Shown one piece after another: positions 22,786 to 30,903 of a stretch of DNA of 31,940 nt. The notes beneath the pieces were generated by a model. That model saw nothing but the letters and a program-made list of their open reading frames with translations. It did no database searches and was not told the DNA's origin. Numbering within the stretch: the first letter of the stretch is position 1; every line of letters starts with the position of its first letter. A program made the translations under genes and the position numbers. The DNA comes from UA16 sp965661575 (GTDB lineage: Bacteria; Bacteroidota; Bacteroidia; Flavobacteriales_D; Sanyastnellaceae): NCBI GenBank assembly GCA_965661575.1, contig CBFIEJ010000025.1:1-31940 (forward strand), written 5' to 3'.

Positions 22786-24162
22786 ATGTCCAACTTCCAC
22801 CCAAGAACCAGCACCAATAGCCCTTCGAGGGTCACAGTTGACAGGCTAGTTCGAGTGGAGCGTCCTTTCGTTTACTTCCTCCTTACGATGTGCCTGTTTG
22901 GGCGCTCGACCGTGGCACAGGAATTGGCCTATCCCATCTCCTTCTCTTCTCCTGAAATAAGAACGGTTCAACTGCATCCTTTGGGTGTTGATATTGCGCC
23001 TGCTTTTGCACCACTCAACGGAGGACGATTGGAATTGGCCTTCGACGATTTCTCGTCCTACCAACGGCGACTCGAAGTGCGCTGGAAACATTGCACCTTC
23101 GACTGGTTTGACTCTCCAGACTTGGATCCCTCGGATTACATCAGCGGATTCACCTCGGGAGGTTTCGAAACGATAGAAGCAAGCTTCAATACCAAAGCTA
23201 CTTACACGCATTACCGATCATCGTTTCCCAATGACCTGATGAAGTTTACTTTGAGTGGCAACTACATCGTTGAAGTTTACGATATCGACCAACCCGAAAT
23301 TGCCCTGATTCAGAGACGATTCACCTTGTACGAGACAGAAGTGAACATTGAAGCGCGCGCACTCGAGTCAACGATCATTCGCGATAAGCGGACCCATCAG
23401 GAAGTCGACTTCACCGTCCAACATGGTGAAAGTAGCTATCCTCTTTACGATGCCTACGATGCACTGCAATGCGTAGTGCTCCAAAATGGCCGGTGGGAAT
23501 CGGCCATTGCTGGAATTGAACCTCAATTTGTTCGAGGGAGTGAGGTGGTCTACAACCCCACCGATGAACAATCGTTTGCCGGTGGAAACAGCTGGCGCTT
23601 TGCGGATTTGAAAAGCAATCAATTTGCGGCGTTGGGAATAGAAAAGATCGAAGAAAGTGGGGCCTTCTGGCATGTTTACCTTGAAAAAGATGACCCGCGC
23701 ACTTTTGCTTTCCACAAGGCGAGACGGGACATTGATGGGCAATTCACCATTGCAAATGATCGCCAAGAAAACACCACCGGCAGCGATTATGTCCAGGTCC
23801 ACTTTCGTCTCAACGCTTTCGAGCCCTTGCCGGGAAAAGACATCTACATTTTCGGAGGCATTTCTGACTGGGACTTCAAGCCAACGCACCGGTTGATTTG
23901 GAATGATATCAGCAGACAGTACGAAGCAACGCTTCTCTTGAAGCAGGGCTATTACAACTACTTGTACCTCACACGCAATGCCAAGGCACTGGGGAAAAAC
24001 AATCAGAAATCACTCGGACAGTACCCCGGAGATGTTGGCGATATCGAAGGCTCACACTCCCGCGAGGACAATGTTTACCAAGTCATCGCATATTATTGGG
24101 ACATCAGTGGATATGACCGCGTCATCGGCTTTCAGCCGATCCGGTTTGGTGTAAATCCCTAA
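22786..24162 (+). CDS. Type 9 secretion system plug protein (DUF5103 family)
   Basis: 458 residues. Matches the family formerly called DUF5103, now T9SS plug, which closes the SprA translocon on the periplasmic side when it is empty. Recognisable: EIRTVQLHPLG, GRLELAFDDFSSYQRRLEVR, CTFDWFDSPDLDPSDYISGF, THYRSSFPNDLMKFTLSGNY and the C-terminal YNYLYLTRNAKAL...YQVIAYYWDISGYDRVIGFQ. The signal peptide (RPFVYFLLTMCLFGRSTVAQ) follows a 26-residue polar leader, so the true start could be GTG 22855 (435 residues). It indicates that the organism exports proteins by T9SS. Divergent from nqrA. Confidence 0.88.
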   Translation: MSNFHPRTSTNSPSRVTVDRLVRVERPFVYFLLTMCLFGRSTVAQELAYPISFSSPEIRTVQLHPLGVDIAPAFAPLNGGRLELAFDDFSSYQRRLEVRWKHCTFDWFDSPDLDPSDYISGFTSGGFETIEASFNTKATYTHYRSSFPNDLMKFTLSGNYIVEVYDIDQPEIALIQRRFTLYETEVNIEARALESTIIRDKRTHQEVDFTVQHGESSYPLYDAYDALQCVVLQNGRWESAIAGIEPQFVRGSEVVYNPTDEQSFAGGNSWRFADLKSNQFAALGIEKIEESGAFWHVYLEKDDPRTFAFHKARRDIDGQFTIANDRQENTTGSDYVQVHFRLNAFEPLPGKDIYIFGGISDWDFKPTHRLIWNDISRQYEATLLLKQGYYNYLYLTRNAKALGKNNQKSLGQYPGDVGDIEGSHSREDNVYQVIAYYWDISGYDRVIGFQPIRFGVNP

Positions 24163-24175
24163 GGGTATTTGAGCC

Positions 24176-24183
24176 TAACTTTG
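24176..24183 (+). promoter_or_regulatory. -7 element (TAACTTTG) of the SDR-GT4 pair
   Basis: Exact TAnnTTTG ending 4 nt before GTG 24188, in the 25-bp gap after the plug gene. The transcript would be essentially leaderless with a GTG start. Confidence 0.55.
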
Positions 24184-24187
24184 CACC

Positions 24188-24901
24188 GTGAAATCACTTC
24201 GAATCCTCCTCACAGGTGGCTCCAGCGGAATTGGAGCTGCAACCGCTAAAGTTTTGACTTCAGCGGGCCATCGGGTCACTTTGCTGGCGCGCAATGTAGA
24301 ATCCCTCCAAGATGTCGCAGCGAAATGTCCCAGCGAGCTCGTCCGATTCAGACAGGTTGACGTTACCGATGAAACATCAGTGAGCCAAGCTGTGTCGGCC
24401 TCTATCGAGGAGTGGGGTGGTCTCGATGTCTGCATTCCCAATGCAGGCCTCGGCATTTTCGCCCCGCTCAAAAAAGCGGCACTCAGCGACTGGAAGCAGA
24501 TGATTGATGTCAACATTGGCGGTGTCTTGAACACGTTGCATGCGTGCTTACCAAGCTTAATAGAGAACAAGGGACATGTCATCCAAATAGGTTCCATTGC
24601 AGCGCGCAATGTATTCCCGAACAGCGGAGTTTATTGTGCAACGAAACATGCTGTCTTGGCCTTGAGTGAATCCCTCAGGCTCGAATTCAGGGAAGATTTG
24701 GCGGTGACGACGATCAACCCCGGCGCCGTGAACACGTCTTTCATCGATCAGACAAAGGATGATGAATTGAGGGAAAATTACCGGCCGCAATTTGAAGACG
24801 GGATGCAACCTGAGTTCATCGCCGATGCCATTGCATTTGCAATTGAATCAGGTGGACGAGGCGTCTTCAGCGAAATGACAATGCGGCCTGATCGGCGATG
24901 A
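24188..24901 (+). CDS. Short-chain dehydrogenase/reductase
   Basis: Classical SDR of 237 residues: cofactor motif TGGSSGIG (9-16), NAG (85-87), catalytic Ser136, Tyr149 and Lys153 (YCATK), and PGAVNTSF after the active site. Arg35 after the second strand (LLARN) suggests NADP(H). The start is GTG 24188, directly preceded by the glycine-rich strand MKSLRILLTGG. Its stop overlaps the next gene start by 4 bp (ATGA), so the two are translated together. The substrate cannot be inferred; the neighbour hints at sugar or lipid metabolism. Confidence 0.93.
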   Translation: MKSLRILLTGGSSGIGAATAKVLTSAGHRVTLLARNVESLQDVAAKCPSELVRFRQVDVTDETSVSQAVSASIEEWGGLDVCIPNAGLGIFAPLKKAALSDWKQMIDVNIGGVLNTLHACLPSLIENKGHVIQIGSIAARNVFPNSGVYCATKHAVLALSESLRLEFREDLAVTTINPGAVNTSFIDQTKDDELRENYRPQFEDGMQPEFIADAIAFAIESGGRGVFSEMTMRPDRR

Positions 24902-25989
24902 GGTTAGCGTTCCTTTCCAGTTCCTCAGGTTGGGGCGGCTTGGAGCGAAACCTCCTGCGTTATGCGACCTGGATGAAAGACGCCGGGCATGATGTCGAGA
25001 TCAGTGCCGTACCGGGCAGCCCTTTGGCCGAAGCCGTTGTCGCGTCTGATTTACCATTGCGCCTCATTCAGCGACAGCGTCGATACGCTCCGATCAGAGC
25101 AGGACGCAGATTGAAGCATCATCTGATCGCCCACCGGTTTGAGGCACTGTGGATCCGAGATCCGCGCGACTTACCGCTGGCTGCGCTTGCAACCCGAAAC
25201 ACCTATTGCGATTTGATCTTTCAACAGGGAATGCAAATCCCGCACCCGAAAAAAGCACCATGGCATCGGAATCGCTTTGCGGCAATCGACCATTGGGTTT
25301 CACCTCTTGAATGTCTCCGTCGGGAAGCACTGGCAAACACACCGTTGGTTTCCATCCAAATGAAAGTGATTTCACTTGCGCTCGAGGATCGATGGTTCAC
25401 GGAAGTGAAAAATCAAGAACAGGCCCGAAAGAAATGGAAATTGCCCCAAGATGTTCCGATCGTTGGCCTCTTTGGCCGCATCGACGCGCTCAAAGGTCAT
25501 GACGATCTTCTTCGCGCTTTGGCCGAACCCGCTGCCGAAAATTGGCATGCACTGATCATTGGAGAAAACACACGAAATACAAACGAAGGCGACCAGCTTC
25601 ACACGCTCAAAAAACTTTCGGAGAGTCTAGGTATTTCAGATCGAATTCACTGGCATCCTCCAACTGAAGCCCTTCAATTGGCGTACGATTGTTGCGATGC
25701 CTATGCCATGTGTAGCAATTCTGAGACGTTCGGAATGGTTACCATTGAAGCCATGGCTCGACGTATTCCTGTGGTTGGAACGAACGCTGGTGGAACACCG
25801 GAATTACTCGGCAATGGCACCAAAGGCAAGCTTTACACAGCTGGCGATCACAAGGAATTAGCTCGTTCCCTGGCGGACCCAACACCGTGGCCGATGCCAA
25901 CGCCCCACCAACTCAAACAATATGGCCGATCGAAAGCCATTCAACAATGGCAAGACCTGTTGGTGCATTCTCGACGATCTGCTTTGTAA
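24898..25989 (+). CDS. GT4-type glycosyltransferase
   Basis: A 363-residue GT-B fold enzyme. The N-terminal domain begins with the glycine-rich SSSSGWGGLERNLLRYATWM typical of GT4; the C-terminal domain has VGLFGRIDALKGHDDLL (donor-binding loop) and SETFGMVTIEAMARRIPVVG with the paired Glu276 and Glu284 (E-x7-E), then TNAGGTPELLG. Likely cytoplasmic, acting on a nucleotide-sugar donor for LPS or another surface glycan; acceptor and donor unknown. A lone GT outside a polysaccharide cluster. Confidence 0.92.
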   Translation: MRLAFLSSSSGWGGLERNLLRYATWMKDAGHDVEISAVPGSPLAEAVVASDLPLRLIQRQRRYAPIRAGRRLKHHLIAHRFEALWIRDPRDLPLAALATRNTYCDLIFQQGMQIPHPKKAPWHRNRFAAIDHWVSPLECLRREALANTPLVSIQMKVISLALEDRWFTEVKNQEQARKKWKLPQDVPIVGLFGRIDALKGHDDLLRALAEPAAENWHALIIGENTRNTNEGDQLHTLKKLSESLGISDRIHWHPPTEALQLAYDCCDAYAMCSNSETFGMVTIEAMARRIPVVGTNAGGTPELLGNGTKGKLYTAGDHKELARSLADPTPWPMPTPHQLKQYGRSKAIQQWQDLLVHSRRSAL

Positions 25990-25994
25990 TTTTA
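25987..25994 (+). promoter_or_regulatory. -7-like element (TAATTTTA) of prfC
   Basis: One base off TAnnTTTG, 7 nt before ATG 26002. It overlaps the stop codon of the glycosyltransferase gene, so part of the match may be incidental. Confidence 0.3.
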
Positions 25995-26001
25995 CCGTGC
26001 A

Positions 26002-27603
26002 ATGGCATTGATTCAAGAAGAAATTAAAAAACGCAGAACGTTTGCCATCATCAGTCACCCTGATGCTGGAAAAACGACGCTCACCGAAAAATTCCTACTC
26101 TTCGGAGGGGCGATTCAAACTGCCGGTGCGGTCAAAAACAACAAAATCACCAAAACCGCGGCTTCCGACTTTATGGAAATCGAGCGTCAAAGGGGAATTT
26201 CCGTCGCCACATCGGTGATGGCATTTCACTACAAAAATCGCTTGATCAATCTTCTTGACACACCCGGTCACCGGGACTTTGCAGAGGACACTTACCGTAC
26301 GTTGACCGCTGTAGACAGCGTTATCCTTGTGATTGATTGCGTCAAAGGTGTCGAAGCACAGACCGAACGCTTGATGGAAGTGTGTCGCATGCGAAAGACC
26401 CCTGTGATCATTTTCGTGAACAAGATGGACTTGGAAGGACAAGATGCGTTCGACTTGTTGGACGAACTGGAAGAGAAGTTGCAAATTCAAGTGCGCCCGC
26501 TCAGCTGGCCCATCAGCGGAGGACATTCGTTTCAAGGTGTTTACAGCCTGTACGAGAAGCAATTACGTCTCTTCAACCCCGACAAAACCAAGATTTCGAA
26601 AGATGTTGTTTCCGTTGAAGACATCCAATCGCCTGATTTGGACGAATGGGTCACAGAAGAGCATGCGGCTCAACTCCGAGATGATGTTGATTTAATTGAA
26701 GGGGTTTATGAAGATTGGGACTCCCAACCCTACCTCGATGGTGATTTGGCACCCGTCTTCTTTGGCAGTGCAGTCAACAATTTTGGCATCCAAGAAATGC
26801 TTGACACCTTCATTGACATCGCTCCTGACCCACGACCCCGCGAGACGGATGTGCGACAAGTAGAGCCTGAAGAACCAAAATTCACTGGTTTCATTTTTAA
26901 GATTCACGCGAACATAGACCCTCGGCATCGCGACCGTATCGCATTTATGCGGGTTTGCAGCGGCACGTTCAGGCGCAACACTTTTTTCAACCACACGAGG
27001 CTAGAGAAGAAACTGAAATTTGCGAATCCCGCCACTTTCCTGGCTCAGGATAAGAGCGTTGTCGATGAGGCCTGGCCCGGGGATGTTGTGGGGCTTTATG
27101 ACACCGGAAGTTTCAAGATTGGTGACACCTTGACAGAAGGAGAAACCCTCCAATTCCGAGGAATCCCCAGTTTTTCGCCTGAAATATTCAAAGAATTGGT
27201 GAATAAAGATCCCATGAAGAGCAAGCAACTCGAAAAAGGAATCCAGCAACTCACCGATGAGGGAGTTGCTCAATTATTCATCCGGGAATTGGGCAATAGA
27301 AAGATTGTAGGTACCGTTGGGGAGTTACAATTTGAAGTGATTCAATATCGACTTGAACATGAGTATGGCGCGAAGTGTGAGTTTCAATCCAAACCCTACT
27401 ACAAAGCCTGCTGGATTGTAAGTGAAAATGAAGAAAAACTCGAGGAGTTCAAGCGCATCAAGGGCACCGAGATGGTCTATGATAAGGACAAAAACGATGT
27501 ATATCTGGCTCCCTCAAAATTCCTTTTGGACATGGAAATTGGAAATTATCCCGAGCTTCAATTCCACTTTACTTCAGAATTCAAAACAGCTCAATCGAAT
27601 TAA
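26002..27603 (+). CDS. prfC: Peptide chain release factor 3
   Basis: Translational GTPase that recycles RF1/RF2 from the ribosome after termination. 533 residues, normal length. G1 is SHPDAGKTT (18-26), followed by the RF3-specific EKFLLFGGAIQTAGAVK; switch region RQRGISVATSVM; G3 DTPGH (86-90); G4 NKMD (140-143). The C-terminal domains include the conserved GVAQLFIRELGNRKIVGTVG and EFQSKPY-like stretches. Start ATG 26002 agrees with the family N-terminus. 12 bp after the glycosyltransferase gene. Confidence 0.98.
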   Translation: MALIQEEIKKRRTFAIISHPDAGKTTLTEKFLLFGGAIQTAGAVKNNKITKTAASDFMEIERQRGISVATSVMAFHYKNRLINLLDTPGHRDFAEDTYRTLTAVDSVILVIDCVKGVEAQTERLMEVCRMRKTPVIIFVNKMDLEGQDAFDLLDELEEKLQIQVRPLSWPISGGHSFQGVYSLYEKQLRLFNPDKTKISKDVVSVEDIQSPDLDEWVTEEHAAQLRDDVDLIEGVYEDWDSQPYLDGDLAPVFFGSAVNNFGIQEMLDTFIDIAPDPRPRETDVRQVEPEEPKFTGFIFKIHANIDPRHRDRIAFMRVCSGTFRRNTFFNHTRLEKKLKFANPATFLAQDKSVVDEAWPGDVVGLYDTGSFKIGDTLTEGETLQFRGIPSFSPEIFKELVNKDPMKSKQLEKGIQQLTDEGVAQLFIRELGNRKIVGTVGELQFEVIQYRLEHEYGAKCEFQSKPYYKACWIVSENEEKLEEFKRIKGTEMVYDKDKNDVYLAPSKFLLDMEIGNYPELQFHFTSEFKTAQSN

Positions 27604-27636
27604 CGCCTGAAGGCCCAAGTCCATCAGTAATTTACG

Positions 27637-27644
27637 TACTTTCG
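27637..27644 (+). promoter_or_regulatory. -7 element (TACTTTCG) of the receptor-lectin operon
   Basis: Match to TAnnTTYG ending 5 nt before ATG 27650. It sits in the 46-bp gap after prfC, the only gap in this stretch before three overlapping genes. Confidence 0.5.
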
Positions 27645-27649
27645 AATCC

Positions 27650-28309
27650 ATGCCAATTCTCCAGAAATCCACCGCACTGTTTCTCTTGGCTTTGTTGCTC
27701 TCAGCGTTGGGACACTCGCAATCTACACCTTCGGATACCACGGCAACTCCGAGCGCAAATGTTGTGCAAATCAGTGGCATGGTCGTAACTGGAGACTCGC
27801 TGTCGCCCCTTCCCTTTGCGACAGTTTTTCGGAAACGAGATCTGCGCGGAACAATGACCGACGCAAACGGCTTTTTCAGCATTCCTGCTTTGGAAAACGA
27901 TACAATCACCGTATCCTCTGTCGGATACATCACGCAGGAGTTCTTTGTCCCTAATGACCTGGAATTACCTCGAATGAATGTTGTCCAACCCCTTGGAAGA
28001 GATACGATTGCAATCGATCAGGCATACATTTACCCTTGGCCGACAAAAGAGCGTTTTCGAGAAGATTTCTTGGAACTTCAACTCTCCCCTGATGCCTTCA
28101 CCATTGGACAGCAGCGTCTCGACGCGGCAGACATCTATGATCGACTGATGGAAGTTGGACGGGACGGCAGCGAAGTTTACAATTACAGCGTGCAGCAACA
28201 AGCGCAGCAAAACTATTACAAAGGCCAGCTTCCTCCGATCAGCCTCTTCAACCCTGTAGCCTGGGCCAAATTTGTGGAAGCCATCCGCAACGGTTCTCTG
28301 AAGCGATGA
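27650..28309 (+). CDS. Exported protein with carboxypeptidase-regulatory-like domain
   Basis: 219 residues with signal peptide MPILQKSTALFLLALLLSAL...SQS. Residues ~40-115 form a CarboxypepD_reg-like beta domain (ISGMVVTGDSLSPLPFATV, GTMTDANGFFSIPALENDTI, TVSSVGYITQEFFVP). The C-terminal half is polar, with YIYPWPTKERFREDFLELQL and a closing YYKGQLPPISLFNP, which I associate with a conserved uncharacterised Bacteroidota family. Overlaps the TonB receptor gene by 4 bp (ATGA), implying a joint function, perhaps as a periplasmic partner of the receptor (inference). Confidence 0.8.
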   Translation: MPILQKSTALFLLALLLSALGHSQSTPSDTTATPSANVVQISGMVVTGDSLSPLPFATVFRKRDLRGTMTDANGFFSIPALENDTITVSSVGYITQEFFVPNDLELPRMNVVQPLGRDTIAIDQAYIYPWPTKERFREDFLELQLSPDAFTIGQQRLDAADIYDRLMEVGRDGSEVYNYSVQQQAQQNYYKGQLPPISLFNPVAWAKFVEAIRNGSLKR

Positions 28310-30903
28310 TGCGCCGGTCCCTTCGCCTCCTTTCCCTGCTGTTTCTTTGCTCTCAAGCCATCATTTCAATCGGTCAAACAGAGAGCGACCCTTACTTCTC
28401 CCTAACCGGAATTGTCAAGGACAAGTCGGGTGAACCGCTACCTGGGGCTACTGTCATTCCGCTTGAACAAAAATCTGCGAGTGTGGTCACAGCGGTTGAC
28501 GGCACCTTCAAATTGCAGCTGCGTCCCAATCGCACCTGGACGATTCGATTTGGCTTTGTTGGATTTCAATCTCAAGAAGTATCGGTCTTCCTGCAGGAGT
28601 CAGAGTCAACTGTTGTCAACGTGACACTCATCCCGGGTGTTGCCCTACAGACATCAGAAGTGATCGCAGATGGGGAGCGAACCGGTCCGATACAACGGAT
28701 TGACCCCAAAGTTGCTGCCCGAATTCCTTCACCACGTGGAACCATAGAAGATTTGCTCATTCAGGCTCCGGTCAACTTCACCAGTGAATTGTCGAGTGGA
28801 TACAACGTCCGTGGAGGCAGCTTTGATGAGAACCTCGTCTATGTCAATGATGTCGAGGTTTACCGTCCTTTTTTGGTGCGAGCGGGCCAACAAGAAGGCC
28901 TCTCCTTCCCGAACCCCGACATGGTGGAGTCCATCGAATTTTCGGCAGGTGGATTTGAAGCTAAATACGGCGATAAAATGAGCTCGGTGTTGGACATCCA
29001 GTACCGCAAACCTCGAAAGGCCGCTACGCGATTTACAGCGAGTATGCTCGGAGCCCAGGGTCAACAAGATCTCGTAAGCCAGAAAGGACCTGCTGGCCAT
29101 CGCCTCTGGACCGCCAACACTGGAGTGAGGTATCGGGACAATTCATATGTTCTCGGATCCTTGGACGAAGGTGGCGAATACCAACCACGGTATTTGGACG
29201 TGCAATCTTTCATCACCATTGACCCGGACGGATATGGGCCATGGGAAATCGAATTGTTGGGGATTTACGGACAAAACGACTACCGCTTCATTCCCGAAGA
29301 AAGGCAGTCCGACGTCGGAAACATCAATGAGGCCCTGAGACTCAAGATCTACTTCGATGGACAGGAAAAAACTTCCTATCGGACTGGATTTGGAGCACTT
29401 GCCCTCAACCATACCAGTGAAAGCCACCGCGTACGGTGGATCACCTCCGCTTTCCAAACAGCAGAATCTGAGACCTTTGATATCCTCGGCGCATACTTTC
29501 TCGACGAACTGGACCGGGATTTGGGATCGGATGAATTGGGCGAAGAATCCGTCAATCGAGGTGTAGGAGTCTTCCTGAACCACGCTCGAAATCGACTTTA
29601 CGCCAATGTCATCAGCAGTGCCCTGAAAGGTTCGAGCTCATTCGGAAGCGGCAGCGGATTGATTGAATGGGGAGTCAAATGGCAACGCGAACAAATTGAA
29701 GACTATCTCTCTGAATGGTCACTCACCGATTCGGCGGGATATATTTCACCCCATCCGCAGGATAGCATTGGCTACATTGATGAAGGGCCTCAGCAGACGA
29801 TTGAGCTGGAGGATGTCATTCGCGCCACGAATGATGTCACCGCCCAGCGTGGTCAGGCTTACGTCCAAGGCAGCTGGGCTTGGGAAGATCGATTCAAAGG
29901 ACTCTGGGAGGTCAACGCTGGCGTTCGAGGGCATCACTGGGGGTTCATCAATGAACGCAACAATGAATCCGGTGGGCCACTCCTTGTCGGAGGACCGCGT
30001 GGCCACATCAGTTATCGTCCTCTGGAAGCCGAGGGTCAACCCTCTACAGTCTGGAATTTTGCGGCTGGCGTATACTGGCAACCTCCCTTCTATCGTGAGA
30101 TGCGTCGCATCGATGGTACGCTCAATGCTGACATTCGACCTCAAAAAGCCACGCACTTTGTACTCGGAATGGACCGCATCTTCAAGCTCTACAACCGTCC
30201 ATTCAAAATGGTCGGCGAAGTCTATTACAAAGGAATGGACGCCTTGATTCCCTATGAAATCGAAAACGTTCGACAACGGTACTATGCCACGAACAACAGC
30301 TCAGGATATGCAACGGGCGCAGACTTCATGCTCAATGGTGAGTTCATCGACGGTGTGCAAAGCTGGTTTCGCATGTCGGTGATGAAGACGGAAGAAGATC
30401 TGAATGATGACGACTATTGGCAATATTACAACAGTGCTGGCACGCCAATCATTGCGGGCTACACCCTGGACAATGTGCCTGTTGACAGTGCTTTGATCTC
30501 TCCAGGATTCATTCCCCGTCAAACAGATCAGCGGTTCAACATGAGCCTTCTATTTCAAGATGAAATGCCCGGCAACGAAGCCTACAAAGTACTCATTAGC
30601 CTGTACTTTGGAACCGGCTTACCCTTCGGCCCGCCATCATTTGAACGGTACAAGGACATCTTGCGAACGCCCACGTATCGACGCGTTGACATTGGCTTTT
30701 CACGTGAATTGTTTACCGGTGCAAGCCGAGTTAAAGAGAAAGATGATTTAAGCGGCTTCGTATCGATTGAAGTGTTCAACATTTTGGGCATCCGAAATAC
30801 CATCAATCACACATGGATTGAAGACGTCAATGGCCGATTGTACGCCATTCCTAATTATTTGACGAACCGACGGCTCAACCTGAAGGTAGGAATCGCATTC
30901 TAA
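28306..30903 (+). CDS. TonB-dependent outer-membrane receptor
   Basis: 865 residues. Signal peptide (MRRSLRLLSLLFLCSQAIIS), then a CarboxypepD_reg-like domain (~30-115: SLTGIVKDKSGEPLPGATV), a plug domain (~140-240) with GYNVRGGSFDENLVYVNDVE and MVESIEFSAGGFEAKYGDKM, and a long beta-barrel ending with the C-terminal Phe typical of outer-membrane barrels (LNLKVGIAF). There is no SusD partner nearby, so it is not a canonical SusCD pair; iron-complex, cobalamin or oligomer uptake are possible. Overlaps the next gene by one base (TAATG). Confidence 0.95.
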   Translation: MMRRSLRLLSLLFLCSQAIISIGQTESDPYFSLTGIVKDKSGEPLPGATVIPLEQKSASVVTAVDGTFKLQLRPNRTWTIRFGFVGFQSQEVSVFLQESESTVVNVTLIPGVALQTSEVIADGERTGPIQRIDPKVAARIPSPRGTIEDLLIQAPVNFTSELSSGYNVRGGSFDENLVYVNDVEVYRPFLVRAGQQEGLSFPNPDMVESIEFSAGGFEAKYGDKMSSVLDIQYRKPRKAATRFTASMLGAQGQQDLVSQKGPAGHRLWTANTGVRYRDNSYVLGSLDEGGEYQPRYLDVQSFITIDPDGYGPWEIELLGIYGQNDYRFIPEERQSDVGNINEALRLKIYFDGQEKTSYRTGFGALALNHTSESHRVRWITSAFQTAESETFDILGAYFLDELDRDLGSDELGEESVNRGVGVFLNHARNRLYANVISSALKGSSSFGSGSGLIEWGVKWQREQIEDYLSEWSLTDSAGYISPHPQDSIGYIDEGPQQTIELEDVIRATNDVTAQRGQAYVQGSWAWEDRFKGLWEVNAGVRGHHWGFINERNNESGGPLLVGGPRGHISYRPLEAEGQPSTVWNFAAGVYWQPPFYREMRRIDGTLNADIRPQKATHFVLGMDRIFKLYNRPFKMVGEVYYKGMDALIPYEIENVRQRYYATNNSSGYATGADFMLNGEFIDGVQSWFRMSVMKTEEDLNDDDYWQYYNSAGTPIIAGYTLDNVPVDSALISPGFIPRQTDQRFNMSLLFQDEMPGNEAYKVLISLYFGTGLPFGPPSFERYKDILRTPTYRRVDIGFSRELFTGASRVKEKDDLSGFVSIEVFNILGIRNTINHTWIEDVNGRLYAIPNYLTNRRLNLKVGIAF

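Noticed and set aside
22701..22835. 45-residue N-terminal extension of NqrA
   Set aside because: The added residues have no family match and would run through the promoter element, the palindrome and into the divergent plug gene; the family starts at MSRKIRIKKGADI.
29746..30276. 176-codon minus and 194-codon plus shadow frames
   Set aside because: Both overlap the TonB receptor barrel in other frames and lack motifs.
28306..30903. Reading the TonB receptor as a SusC with polysaccharide-utilisation locus
   Set aside because: No SusD-like gene, glycoside hydrolase or sensor is present beside it, and the neighbours are a regulatory-domain protein and a lectin protein.
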